From CAYRPN01 sp964426135 (GTDB taxonomy: Bacteria; Planctomycetota; Phycisphaerae; Phycisphaerales; Phycisphaeraceae), in NCBI GenBank assembly GCA_964426135.1, contig CAYRPN010000025.1:1-57976 (forward strand): DNA of 57,976 bases, given 5' to 3'. Shown one piece after another: positions 24,475-33,420 of this stretch; the stretch's first letter is position 1; each line of letters starts with the position of its first letter. The notes under the pieces were generated by a model. The model was not told the origin of the DNA and made no database searches. It saw nothing but the letters and a program-made list of their open reading frames with translations. Position numbers and translations under genes: made by a program.

Positions 24475-27252
24475 ATGGTCATGGCCAGCGGCAACTTCAA
24501 CCTCGCGCCAGCAATCAGATCGAGTCTTCAGGCAAAGCTGGAGAGGCTTCTCGCTAGACCAATCATTGCCACGGTTCCCAGCTCGTCAACTGGCGCAACG
24601 CGAGTCGGTGGACCTGACATCTTCCGCGCTCTCCAATCTGCGGCGTTGGATAGTCAACCTTCAGCGGGGTGGTCGGGACTTGAAGGGGCTTGGACAGAGA
24701 ACCCCGATGATGGAACGTGCTTGGTTTGTGTCGAGTTCGACTACGACGACCTGTGGCGAGGGCGCGAAAAGGAAATACTGGAGACGGTCAAGAATACTAT
24801 CGAGAGCCCGGTGACGCTGCTCACGGACGAACAGAAGGCACTACTGCAGCGTTCACCACGCGACTTTCTCGCGCTCAATCCCTGGCCAGAATCACTGGAA
24901 CTGGTCTCATATCGAGTGGAGAAGATTGGGGGCAGCGAGCGCGTCGTCGAATTGACTCTCGCTGCACCACCAGCTTCACCAGCACATGTGCGCTTCATCG
25001 CAATCGTACCGAACCTCGTTCAAATCGAGCGGCAGCTGGATGCTCTCGATACGGTGGAGAAGTCAGCCAACGATGGCCCGCTTGGCCCACTCCGAGCACT
25101 TGTGGGCCTATGCGATGTCTCAAGACTCCAAACACTGACGAATGATTCGCCGGCGATCGTGATCGAATCACCTGCGGTGGGTGAGCGACTCGACGAGTTT
25201 CAGGCGGAGTGCATCGCCAAAGCAATGTCCACGCCTCACTTCGCGGTCATCCAAGGGCCACCGGGCTCTGGCAAAACGACGGTTATCACGTCTGTCATCC
25301 GTCGAGCCATCGCCCGCAGAGACCGAGTATTGGTCGTGTCGCCCACGCACGTCGCTGTCGATAACGTCGTTGAAAAGCTCGTTCCCAAGCCCGAGGACCT
25401 ACCGAAGGACCGCCTTGAGCCGCACACCATGCCGGTGCGTTACTCGGCGCGCAAGAACAAGCTGTCTGAAAGGGCGATGGAGTATTGGGTTGGCAGCAAA
25501 CGTCAGCTCCGAGGCGCGACGATTTCGCGGCGACTCCAACATCGGTTGACGGCGCACGTGTCGATCGCCGAGGCGCTCTACGCGAGAGAGGATGCCAACG
25601 CTCACGGGAGTGCCGGCCTGTCTGCCAGCATCGCCGCCGTTGAAAAAGTGATTTGCGGCACTCCGATCGGCATCCTCTCTTATGCGAGCGTGAAGAATGC
25701 TCTACCGGGTGCGTTCGATCTCTTGATTGTGGACGAAGTATCGAAGATGACGCTCTCGGAGTTTCTGGCAATCGCGGTCAAAGCGAAACGATGGGTCTTG
25801 GTCGGTGATCCACAGCAGTTGCCGCCGTACAACAACTCTGAGGAAAATGGTCCGACTCTCGACGATGTGCTGACTGGGTTGCTGGAGCTCGTTTGTTCTG
25901 TGGGGGCCATCCTCGAGCGGGCAAGGCCCCATGAGCGTCGCGCGACTCGACTGATCGTGGTGGCGTCCGAACCAGCAAAGACGGTAACCGCGATACGCGC
26001 ACACATCTCCGCCGTGAAACTTGAAAACTCGCCTCCAATCGCAACGGTTGATGAAGAGCCGACCGAAGGCATCGTCGTTTGCGATCTGAACTCACTGGAA
26101 TCTGCATGTGAAGCGTTGTCGCCGATGCGAAACCGTGACAGAACGCACGCTCCTGACCTGCGCGGGTCGCTGCCATTGCTGGTGGAGCGCGGGCTTCGAG
26201 TGACGAGACCGGAACACGCCAGCGGCACCCGGTTTGTGGAAACCAGGCATCGCTGCCAGGCCTTGATCTTTGAGAACGCATTCAATGTCTACCACGCCCA
26301 GCCGTGGAGCGAGCAAGCCGAACAGAAGCTCACTATCGTGCGGTTCCGCAACGGGCTGGAGAAGTACCTTCCCTCCGTCGCCGCTGTGGCGACTGTGAAT
26401 GGTCATTCCGGAGCAACACCAAGCGACTCCGCACATCGCGCAGTCATCGACGAGATCGCGACCCGCTACGCCATCAACACCGTGTCGGTCTACGACTGGT
26501 TGACAGGTATCCCAGCACAGTTCTTCGATGTGTCGCCGCTGCTGGACCTGCAGCGGTTGTCGCATCCCGACCTCTGTCTGGCTGTGCGCCCGTTCGTGGG
26601 CGTGCTCAAAAAGCAGTACCGCATGCACTCCAGCCTTTCGCGAGTACCACGCGAGCTGTTCTACTACAACGAGGCGCTTAACGATGGCAAAGAGGACGAA
26701 GCGGCCGACTGTCGCGTCGTCTTCGTTCAGGTGTCTCAAGGAGGCGACTCCGGCAGCGAGACCAACCAACACGAGTGCGACCGGATTTGTCGCCTTCTCG
26801 CGGATCTCAATACTTCCATGCCTGTCCAGGAGAAGAAGCCGGGCATCATGGTCATCACGCCGTATCGTGATCAGAAGGCTTACCTCGCGGACGCTATCGA
26901 TGCGTTGAGGAGCCGGGGGCAAATCGACCGCTTGGATGTGGATGCATTCACGCTCGATAGCTGCCAGGGGCGCGAAGCTGAGTACGTCCTGATCAGTCTG
27001 GTCAGGAGCAGGGCGACTCCGTTCTTCGACATGCCCAAGCGGTGGAACGTCGCGCTCACGCGTGCAATGCAGGGACTCTTCATCATCGGGAACATCGACG
27101 CGTACCTCAGGGAGGCGACGGATGAGCGTCGTTATCAGCACAATCAGCGCCATCGGAGTGAGCGCGCGGCGCGGCCGTTGATGAGCCTTCTCGCTCGGAT
27201 ACTTGAGGCATATGACCGTCAGATCGCGGAATACCGCAGGAGCCAGACATGA
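24475..27252 (+). CDS. UPF1/Dna2-like superfamily 1 helicase with large insertion
   Basis: A 925-aa protein. The N-terminal 230 residues are of unknown fold. Helicase motifs follow: I GPPGSGKTT (261-269), II LLIVDEVSK (D420, E421), III GDPQQLPP (444-451), QYRMH (714-718), V LDSCQGREAEYVLIS (from 827) and VI VALTRA (859-864). This order is that of UPF1-like SF1B helicases. About 260 residues separate motif III from QYRMH, far more than usual, so an extra domain is inserted there. AAGGA precedes the ATG; the stop overlaps the next start (ATGA). Expected: ATP-driven 5'-to-3' translocation on nucleic acid; the biological role is unknown, with a defence role plausible from context. Confidence 0.85.
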   Translation: MVMASGNFNLAPAIRSSLQAKLERLLARPIIATVPSSSTGATRVGGPDIFRALQSAALDSQPSAGWSGLEGAWTENPDDGTCLVCVEFDYDDLWRGREKEILETVKNTIESPVTLLTDEQKALLQRSPRDFLALNPWPESLELVSYRVEKIGGSERVVELTLAAPPASPAHVRFIAIVPNLVQIERQLDALDTVEKSANDGPLGPLRALVGLCDVSRLQTLTNDSPAIVIESPAVGERLDEFQAECIAKAMSTPHFAVIQGPPGSGKTTVITSVIRRAIARRDRVLVVSPTHVAVDNVVEKLVPKPEDLPKDRLEPHTMPVRYSARKNKLSERAMEYWVGSKRQLRGATISRRLQHRLTAHVSIAEALYAREDANAHGSAGLSASIAAVEKVICGTPIGILSYASVKNALPGAFDLLIVDEVSKMTLSEFLAIAVKAKRWVLVGDPQQLPPYNNSEENGPTLDDVLTGLLELVCSVGAILERARPHERRATRLIVVASEPAKTVTAIRAHISAVKLENSPPIATVDEEPTEGIVVCDLNSLESACEALSPMRNRDRTHAPDLRGSLPLLVERGLRVTRPEHASGTRFVETRHRCQALIFENAFNVYHAQPWSEQAEQKLTIVRFRNGLEKYLPSVAAVATVNGHSGATPSDSAHRAVIDEIATRYAINTVSVYDWLTGIPAQFFDVSPLLDLQRLSHPDLCLAVRPFVGVLKKQYRMHSSLSRVPRELFYYNEALNDGKEDEAADCRVVFVQVSQGGDSGSETNQHECDRICRLLADLNTSMPVQEKKPGIMVITPYRDQKAYLADAIDALRSRGQIDRLDVDAFTLDSCQGREAEYVLISLVRSRATPFFDMPKRWNVALTRAMQGLFIIGNIDAYLREATDERRYQHNQRHRSERAARPLMSLLARILEAYDRQIAEYRRSQT

Positions 27253-27515
27253 GCAGCGAGTCGAATGAGGAGCGTGCCGTCTTCACGAGAGGTGGGATCG
27301 AGAACCTCTGCCTATTGAGTGCCATCCCGGACGAGGGGTGCGCCATCGGAGACCTGTCCGTTCTGCTGGGTTTGTCACCGCATTTGAAGGAATCTGTCGC
27401 CGAAGCGATTGGTCCGCTGATTGAAACAGGCTGGGTTCAAGAATCGGACGACCGCGTTGCCGTCTCCTCGGCGGGGCGAGCCTGGCTCAGTGAACAACTC
27501 TCCAGGATCGCGTGA
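27249..27515 (+). CDS. Small winged-helix-like protein, third gene of helicase trio
   Basis: An 88-aa acidic protein. Residues of about 18-85 (NLCLLSAIPDEGCAIGDLSVLLGLSPHLKESVAEAIGPLIETGWVQESDDRVAVSSAGRAWL) have the helix-helix-recognition helix-wing layout of winged-helix domains. It overlaps the helicase stop by ATGA, so it is translated with it. It may be a DNA-binding regulator or a structural partner of the helicase. No terminator is evident directly after it on the plus strand. Confidence 0.65.
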   Translation: MSSESNEERAVFTRGGIENLCLLSAIPDEGCAIGDLSVLLGLSPHLKESVAEAIGPLIETGWVQESDDRVAVSSAGRAWLSEQLSRIA

Positions 27516-27715
27516 ACATGGTGCGAGGGGTTGGCTTCGGGGGTCCGAAGCCAAACGGTCTGTTAACTGGGAGGCCATTTTCCGACCGAGAGTTTGAGAG
27601 TTCCCTCCCGGACGCCCGTCTCGTCGCCGCCGGTAGCGCTCGCGCCTTGTTACTCCGCGCTCTCGCGCGTCAACCGCATCGCCTCGTCCAGCACGTAAAC
27701 CCTTGCAAACAAGGC

Positions 27716-27756
27716 CCAAAACAAAAGAACCCCGCGACCTCTCGGGCGCGGGGTTC
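27716..27756 (-). terminator. Hairpin terminator facing the helicase trio
   Basis: Perfect 10-bp arms 27727-27736 and 27747-27756 (GAACCCCGCG). On the minus strand the stem is followed by TTTTGTTTTG. No minus-strand gene lies directly before it other than the tRNA, which has its own terminator. It is probably the end of a lost gene, or a barrier to antisense transcription. Confidence 0.6.
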
Positions 27757-27870
27757 TCTGCTAACTGGTCGGTACGGCAGTTCAGTACCTTTGACCGAAG
27801 CTCGTTCCTCTGTCAAGTAAGCTATTGTAAAGGCATCTGAATCCCCCGGCACGGAGAAGGAAGAAGGAAG

Positions 27871-27987
27871 CCAATCTGGCTCCCCGCGCCCCAGGGCTTG
27901 TTCTTCATGGCGATGCGACTCTACTGGCCCAAGGAAGAAGCCCTCAGCGGCAAGTGGACCGCGCCGAAGCTGACGCGGACGAAGTGA
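27871..27987 (+). pseudogene. DUF1214 C-terminal fragment (third DUF1254-family copy)
   Basis: One plus-strand frame reads PIWLPAPQGLFFMAMRLYWP, continues KEEALSGKWTAPKLTRTK and stops. This is the exact C-terminal signature of DUF1214 proteins (N-W-L-P-A-P-x-G-x-F-F-x-x-x-R-L-Y-W-P-K) and is homologous to the end of the intact gene at 20765. Nothing upstream continues the frame, so only the last 38 codons remain. Confidence 0.7.
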
Positions 27988-28179
27988 GCAACCCCACGTC
28001 GAACGCGCCCGTTAACCCGTGGCCTACGAGGGGGCCGAGAGTCTGAGAGCGCGGTGTCGAGAACGCCCCCGATGCGCTCTCACGGTTGACAGAGGACTTA
28101 CCGCCCATCCGACGAGAGAGCGGTAACCGCTTGCCGCAAGCCGCGTTGGAGGCGCGGGTTGGGTGACCACCGGACCGCT
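27988..28179. other. Gap between DUF1214 fragment and tRNA-Asn
   Basis: Together with 27516-27715 and 27757-27870 this belongs to a 700-bp region with no intact gene. I see no further coding signal. A short dyad CCTTG-CAAA-CAAGG lies near 27700-27713. Confidence 0.4.
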
Positions 28180-28215
28180 AAATAAAAACCCCGGCCACTT
28201 GCTTGTGACCGGGGT
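28180..28215 (-). terminator. Terminator of tRNA-Asn
   Basis: Complementary arms 28188-28198 and 28205-28215 (ACCCCGG...CAC) form a GC-rich hairpin; on the minus strand it is followed by TTTTTATTTAG. It starts four bases after the tRNA 3' end. Confidence 0.85.
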
Positions 28216-28218
28216 AAG

Positions 28219-28291
28219 CTCCCCGACTTGGGCTTGAACCAAGAACCTGCCGGTTAACAGCCGGCCGCTCTACCAATTGAGCTATCGGGGA
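28219..28291 (-). tRNA. tRNA-Asn (GTT)
   Basis: A 73-nt cloverleaf on the minus strand: acceptor arms TCCCCGA and TCGGGGA, D-arm with AGCTCAATTGGTAGAGC, anticodon loop CTGTTAA (GTT), and T-loop GGTTCAAGCC. Discriminator is G; CCA is not encoded. Its 3' end faces the accessory zone on the left, a typical orientation for a tRNA that bounds an integrated element. Confidence 0.96.
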
Positions 28292-28675
28292 ATGAATTCG
28301 TATGCACCCGTCCAGTGACGACGGTCGTAGAGGATATCCCCTTTTCCGTGACCGATCAAGTCACACGCGGGCTTGCTCCATATCGGCCAAATGACGGCGG
28401 CGGTTTGGGAGTCATCCACCAATTGGACGGCGCGGTCGACTCGAATTGCGAATCGGCGAGGCGTCCGTCGGCAACTCGGGGCCGTTCTTGCTCGCGAAAA
28501 CGACGATCGTCTCGTTGGCAACCCCCTTTCGTCACTCACTTCTGCCAAGCGCTGGCTTGCAGCGCGGTACGATGATCGCCGAAGGTCGGTCGTTACAACG
28601 GATGTAAACTCGGTGACCAACGGCGAACGGGTTGCGGCACTGGGTCAGGGACGCTGCAGCCCGTGGGATCTCGTC
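28292..28675. other. Gap between tRNA-Asn and PVC dehydrogenase
   Basis: No supported gene. It must hold the divergent promoters of the tRNA (minus) and the dehydrogenase (plus), but I cannot pick convincing boxes. The frame of the dehydrogenase is open upstream to 28373, but that part lacks protein character. Confidence 0.4.
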
Positions 28676-31639
28676 ATGCGAAACACCGTCCATGCTTGCC
28701 TTGCCGTCGTGCTGATCGCCGTCATGGTGCCAGCCATCGGCACGGCTGAGGGGGATGAGGGCACGCGGCTTCCTCGTTTCGCTCCACTGGAACCGGCCAA
28801 GGCAGTCGAATCCTTTCAGATCGCCAGGGGCTTTCGGATCGAGCTCGTCGCCGCCGAACCGCTGGTGACCGATCCGATTGCCATGGCGTTCGACGAAGAC
28901 GGCCGGCTGTTTGTGATCGAGATGCGCGACTACAGCGAGCATCCCGACGATCACCTGGGGCAGGTGCGCATGCTCGAGGACACCGACGGCGATGGACGGA
29001 TGGATCGCTCGACTCTCTTTGCGGAAAAGCTTTCCTGGCCCACGGCGGTCATCTGTTCGCAAGGCGGCATCTTCGTCGGCGCCGCGCCGGACATCCGCTA
29101 TCTCAAGGACACCGACGGCGATGGCAAGGCGGATGTGAACAAGGTTGTCCTCACCGGGCTTGGACGGGGCAATGTGCAGGGGCTGGTCAACACATTCCTT
29201 TACGGCCTGGACCATCGCATCCACGCAGCCGCCAGCAGTGCCGCCGGCACGCTGCGCCGGCCCGATGACGCGCAGGCCAAGCCACTCGAACTGCGCGGCC
29301 GCGATTTCGCCTTCGATCCCATCTCGCTTGCGTTCGAACCGATCACCGGCGGCGCACAGCACGGGGCGACCTTCGACGACTTCGGCAGGCGCTTTGTTTG
29401 CTCCAACAGCGATCATCTGCAGATGGCGATGTACGACGATCGCTACGCCGGCACGACGCCGCATCTCGCCGCGCCGCCTTCGCGGATGAGCATCGCCGCC
29501 GACGGTCCGCAGGCCGAGGTGTATCGCATCAGTCCGGTGGAGCCTTGGCGGGTGCTGAGGACGAAGCTGCGCGTCAGCGGCGCGGTGCCTGGGCTGATCG
29601 AGGGCGGCGGCCGCGCGTCCGGCTATTTCACCAGCGCGACGGGTCTGACGATCTACCGCGGCGACGCCATGCCGGATCAGCGCGGCCACGCTTTCGTCGC
29701 CGATGTGGGCAGCAACATCATTCACCGCAAGAAGCTGACGCAACGCGGCACCGGATTCGTCGGCACGCGCATCGACGAGAAGGCGGAGTTTGTCGCCTCC
29801 AAGGACACCTGGTTTCGTCCAGTGCAGATGATCAACGCGCCCGACGGCTGCCTGTGGGTGGCCGACATGTACCGCGAGGTGATCGAGCATCCCGCGAGTC
29901 TGCCGCCGGTGATCAAGAAACAACTCGACCTCGACAGCGGCCGCGATCGTGGCCGCATTTACCGCATCGCGCCGGAAGGATTCAAGCAGCGCGCCGCACC
30001 GAAGCTGAGCAAGGCGGCGACGGCGGAACTGGTGTCGCTGCTGGAGCACGACAACGCCTGGCATCGCGAGACGGCATCGCGGCTGATTCGCGAGCGGCGC
30101 GACGCCGACGCCGCCGTGCAAGCCGCAATTCGCGGCATGCTGGCGCAATCGAAATCCCCCACCGGCAGACTGCACGCGCTCTACGCATTGGAAGGACTGG
30201 GCCGGCTGCTCAAGGCCGATGTTGCCGGCATCCTGGCCAACGACGCAAGCCCCGAAGTCCGTGAGCACGCGCTGCGCCTGTCGGAGCGCTGGCTGGCTGA
30301 TGACCCGAAGCTCTGCGAGACCGTGTCGGGGATCGCTCGGGGCGGCGATGCGGCGCGCGTGCGGTTTCAAGCCTTGATGTTGCTCGGCCGCTGCGACGCC
30401 GACGGCAGGAATGATGCGGTCGCCCACGTACTGGAACGCGATGGCGAGGATCGGTACATGCGGTGGGCGGCGCTCAATGCCGTGGGTGGAAAGCTGCTGC
30501 CGCTGATCGAGGCGTTGGTCAAAGTGGATGAATTGAAGGCTTCTGAGACGAGAGACCTGATCGAGCAGTTGACCGGCGGACTCGACAAGGCGGACATCGA
30601 ACCGGCGATGAGACTATTGAACTTCGGTCGTGGGTCTGCCTACAACGCGGTCATCAAGGGATTGGCGTGGAGCATCATCCGCGCGGGGGACGATCCGGGC
30701 AAGGTGATTCAGCGACACGCGCCGCATGCGGCCAAGCAGTTGCAGGCCATGATCGATCACGCGGCCTGGTGCATGCCGGACGCCGAATCGCGACTGGCGC
30801 TTCGCCTCAGTTCGGTCACGTGGTTGAGGCTGGCGCCGCCGGCGCGCAGCGGTCCGCTGTTGGTGCGGGTTCTCAGCGCGAACGAACCGCCCGAACTGGC
30901 GACCGCCGCCGCCGCCGCGATGGCGCAGCATCCCGGCGCGGAGATGATTCCGCATCTGATGGAAGGCTTGAAACCGGCGGGGCCTGCAGTGCGACCGCAA
31001 CTGATCGACGCTCTCCTGTCGCGAAGCGATCGCATGGCGGCGCTGATGGCGGGACTCGAAGGCGGCCTGGTTCCTGGTTCATTCCTGAGTGTGGCCCAGC
31101 GCGGCCGACTGCTCAACGCTCCCGACGAAAAGCTCCGGACCCGCGCCGTCAAGCTCTTCGCTCCCGCAGCCGATCGGCAGGCGGTGGTCGATCGCTATGT
31201 GAAGGAAACCGCGGCGCTCAAGGCGGACCCCGGTCGCGGCAAGCAACTCTTCGCCGCACAGTGCGCCGCGTGCCATAAGCTCGAAAGCGTCGGTCACGAA
31301 GTGGGGCCCAATCTCGCGGCGTTCGCGCAGCGCGGCAATGAGGCGATCCTCATCAACCTGCTCGACCCGAATCGCGAGGTCAACCCGCAGTACCTCAACT
31401 ACATCATCGAACTGAAAGACGGCGACATCGTCACCGGCCTGATCACCAGCGAGTCGGCGTCCTCCGTCACAATCACCGGCGGCAACGGCGCCTCGCGTGC
31501 CGTGGCGCGAGGCGATATCTCCTCGTTGCGGGCCACTGGAAAGTCGCTGATGCCTGAGGGCATCGAGGCGACGCTGGCGCCGCAGGATGCCGCGGATCTG
31601 CTGAGCTACCTCGCCTCGCTCAAGGAGCAAAAGCCATGA
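28676..31639 (+). CDS. PVC-type membrane-bound dehydrogenase with heme c domain
   Basis: A 987-aa exported protein typical of Planctomycetes-Verrucomicrobia. It has an N-terminal signal peptide (HACLAVVLIAVMVPAIGTAEG) and a beta-propeller dehydrogenase domain (IAMAFDEDGRLFVIEMRDYSEHP; two DTDGDG calcium-like repeats; FLYGLDHRIH; WVADMYREVIEHP). A HEAT-like helical middle of about 450-830 follows, then a C-terminal cytochrome c domain with CAACH (863-867) and a later Met-containing segment for the axial ligand. It presumably oxidises a sugar or alcohol in the periplasm and passes electrons to the heme. The start at 28676 is the first Met with a real signal sequence. It overlaps the ceramidase-like gene by ATGA. 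Confidence 0.92.
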   Translation: MRNTVHACLAVVLIAVMVPAIGTAEGDEGTRLPRFAPLEPAKAVESFQIARGFRIELVAAEPLVTDPIAMAFDEDGRLFVIEMRDYSEHPDDHLGQVRMLEDTDGDGRMDRSTLFAEKLSWPTAVICSQGGIFVGAAPDIRYLKDTDGDGKADVNKVVLTGLGRGNVQGLVNTFLYGLDHRIHAAASSAAGTLRRPDDAQAKPLELRGRDFAFDPISLAFEPITGGAQHGATFDDFGRRFVCSNSDHLQMAMYDDRYAGTTPHLAAPPSRMSIAADGPQAEVYRISPVEPWRVLRTKLRVSGAVPGLIEGGGRASGYFTSATGLTIYRGDAMPDQRGHAFVADVGSNIIHRKKLTQRGTGFVGTRIDEKAEFVASKDTWFRPVQMINAPDGCLWVADMYREVIEHPASLPPVIKKQLDLDSGRDRGRIYRIAPEGFKQRAAPKLSKAATAELVSLLEHDNAWHRETASRLIRERRDADAAVQAAIRGMLAQSKSPTGRLHALYALEGLGRLLKADVAGILANDASPEVREHALRLSERWLADDPKLCETVSGIARGGDAARVRFQALMLLGRCDADGRNDAVAHVLERDGEDRYMRWAALNAVGGKLLPLIEALVKVDELKASETRDLIEQLTGGLDKADIEPAMRLLNFGRGSAYNAVIKGLAWSIIRAGDDPGKVIQRHAPHAAKQLQAMIDHAAWCMPDAESRLALRLSSVTWLRLAPPARSGPLLVRVLSANEPPELATAAAAAMAQHPGAEMIPHLMEGLKPAGPAVRPQLIDALLSRSDRMAALMAGLEGGLVPGSFLSVAQRGRLLNAPDEKLRTRAVKLFAPAADRQAVVDRYVKETAALKADPGRGKQLFAAQCAACHKLESVGHEVGPNLAAFAQRGNEAILINLLDPNREVNPQYLNYIIELKDGDIVTGLITSESASSVTITGGNGASRAVARGDISSLRATGKSLMPEGIEATLAPQDAADLLSYLASLKEQKP

Positions 31640-33000
31640 AAACGATCTGCGTCTGTTTTGCGTTGGCGACGTTGCTGCTCGCGCCGGCCGCGCATGCCGA
31701 GCAAGCCGTGCGCATCGCGACATTCAACATCGACGCCACGCCGCCGCTGGGAAGTGCGTTGTGCGATGCCCTGGTCGAGCCGGCGAAAGTGGTCGTGGAC
31801 AAACTCAGTTGCCGCGGCATCGTGATTCTCGGCGACGACAAGCCGATCGTGCTCTGCGTGCTCGACTGGATCGGCGTGGGCAACGGCGGTCACGATGCGT
31901 TCCGCAAGGCGCTCGCCGAGGCGGCGGGCACGACGAGCGACCGCGTGGCGGTCCACGGCACCCATGCCCACGATGCGCCCGGCTGCGATTTCGACGCCGA
32001 GAAACTGCTCGCCGAACACGGCATCAGCGGCGCACAGTTCGATCCGAAGTTCGCGCGGGATGTGATCGATCGCGCCGCGGCCGCCTTGAGGGAATCGCTC
32101 AAGTCTCCGCAAACCATCACGCACGTCGGCGCCGGCCGCGCCAGGGTGGAGAACGTCGCCAGCAATCGCCGGGTGCTGGGGCCCGACGGAAAAGTGAAGT
32201 GGATCCGCTGGAGCGCGACGCGCGATCCCGAAGCGCGTCAGCAGCCCGAAGGCGTGATCGATCCTTTCGTTCACACGATCAGCTTCTGGCACGATGACGC
32301 GCCCGTGGCAAGCATGACCTATTACGCCGTGCATCCGCAGAGCCACTACGGCAAGGGCGGCGTCAGTTGCGATTTTCCGGGCCTCGCCCGCAACCAGCGC
32401 GAGAAGGAACTGCCCGGCGTCGCGCACATGCACTTCAACGGCGCCGGCGGCAACATCACCGCGGGCAAGTACAACGACGGCAGCCCCGACAACCGTGCCG
32501 TGCTCACCGGGCGCCTGGCGGAGGGCATGAAGCAGGCATGGGCAGCGACCAGGAAAACGCCCGTGACCGCGAAGGACATTTCCTGGCGATCGGTCGATGT
32601 CGCGCTGCCTCCGGCGACGTGGCTCAAGGAAGAGAGCCTGCTCACCACCGTCAAGGACGCGACGAAGAGCGCCCGCATCCGAGTCATCGCCGCCCGGCAA
32701 CTCACCTGGCTTCGGCACTGTCATCAGGGACGCAAAGTCAATCTCTGCGCCCTGGGCGTCGGCCCGGCTCGCGTCGTGCATCTGCCCGGCGAAATCTTCG
32801 TGGAGTATCAGCTCTTCGCACAAGGCCTGCGCCCCGATCTTTTCGTCGCTGCCGCGGGGTATGGCGATTATGCGATGGGGTACATCGGCACGGAGGTCGC
32901 CTACACCCAGGGCGGCTACGAAACCGGCCCCGCGTCGCTCGTGGCCCCGAAGGTCGAAATGGTCCTGCACGATGCGATTCGCGCGCTCCTGAAAGAGTGA
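31636..33000 (+). CDS. Neutral/alkaline ceramidase-like secreted hydrolase
   Basis: A 454-aa protein with a clear signal peptide (KTICVCFALATLLLAPAAHAEQ). The mature part matches the neutral ceramidase N-terminal domain family found in planctomycetes: FNIDATPPLGS at the start, then VHGTHAHDAPG (metal-binding histidines), YYAVHPQSHYG and HFNGAGGNITAGKYNDG. These enzymes are zinc amidases; in bacteria without sphingolipids the substrate is unclear. It is translationally coupled to the PVC dehydrogenase upstream, so the two may process one substrate. No C-terminal ceramidase beta-sandwich is obvious. Confidence 0.85.
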   Translation: MKTICVCFALATLLLAPAAHAEQAVRIATFNIDATPPLGSALCDALVEPAKVVVDKLSCRGIVILGDDKPIVLCVLDWIGVGNGGHDAFRKALAEAAGTTSDRVAVHGTHAHDAPGCDFDAEKLLAEHGISGAQFDPKFARDVIDRAAAALRESLKSPQTITHVGAGRARVENVASNRRVLGPDGKVKWIRWSATRDPEARQQPEGVIDPFVHTISFWHDDAPVASMTYYAVHPQSHYGKGGVSCDFPGLARNQREKELPGVAHMHFNGAGGNITAGKYNDGSPDNRAVLTGRLAEGMKQAWAATRKTPVTAKDISWRSVDVALPPATWLKEESLLTTVKDATKSARIRVIAARQLTWLRHCHQGRKVNLCALGVGPARVVHLPGEIFVEYQLFAQGLRPDLFVAAAGYGDYAMGYIGTEVAYTQGGYETGPASLVAPKVEMVLHDAIRALLKE

Positions 33001-33420
33001 CCCGATCGATCACGGCATCCGCCGCGGCTTCACCCCGGCTTCGACCGAACGTGGACCGCCTGATACGGTTTCGATCTGATTCTCGCGCCGAAGTTGATGC
33101 CACTGGCAGGCTCGGCTGCCAGTGCATTTCTCGCGTCCACCGACGCCCCCGCCTTGCTTTTCGCAGGTCCACTGGCAGCCAAGCCTGCCAGTGGCATCTG
33201 CGCGAGAATCAGATGGAATCCGCCTGATTCCGTTCGCGCGATCAACCAGAACCTCGTCAACGGCTCCACTCCCGCCACTTTGCTATAATCCTGCATCAGG
33301 AGGCGACGGGCAGTTGCCCGCAAATATCCTGTCTGACGCCGATCCGATTCCCCGGCGTCGCCAGGCCGACCGTCCGTCGCCGGCCGCGTCCAGGACGCCG
33401 GCACTAGAGAAAGGCACACC
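33001..33420. other. Intergenic stretch with large inverted repeat
   Basis: No gene. The main content is the inverted repeat at 33074-33214. The last 130 bases should hold the promoter of the following gene. Confidence 0.5.
33074..33214. repeat. BIME-like inverted repeat
   Basis: Two imperfect arms of about 45-55 bases, each containing GCCACTGGCAGGCT (or its complement) and an outer ATCTGATTCTCGCGC box (33074-33088 against 33200-33214). Each arm itself contains a CACTGGCAG/CTGCCAGTG palindrome, at about 33101-33124 and 33168-33193. Confidence 0.75.

Noticed and set aside
28219..28291. tRNA 3' end as the attachment site of the serine recombinase
   Set aside because: No duplicate of the tRNA end was found in the window and large serine recombinases usually use other sites; kept only as a possible region boundary.
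28532..30427. A 631-codon open frame on the minus strand
   Set aside because: Antisense to the PVC dehydrogenase, which has a signal peptide and a heme motif.
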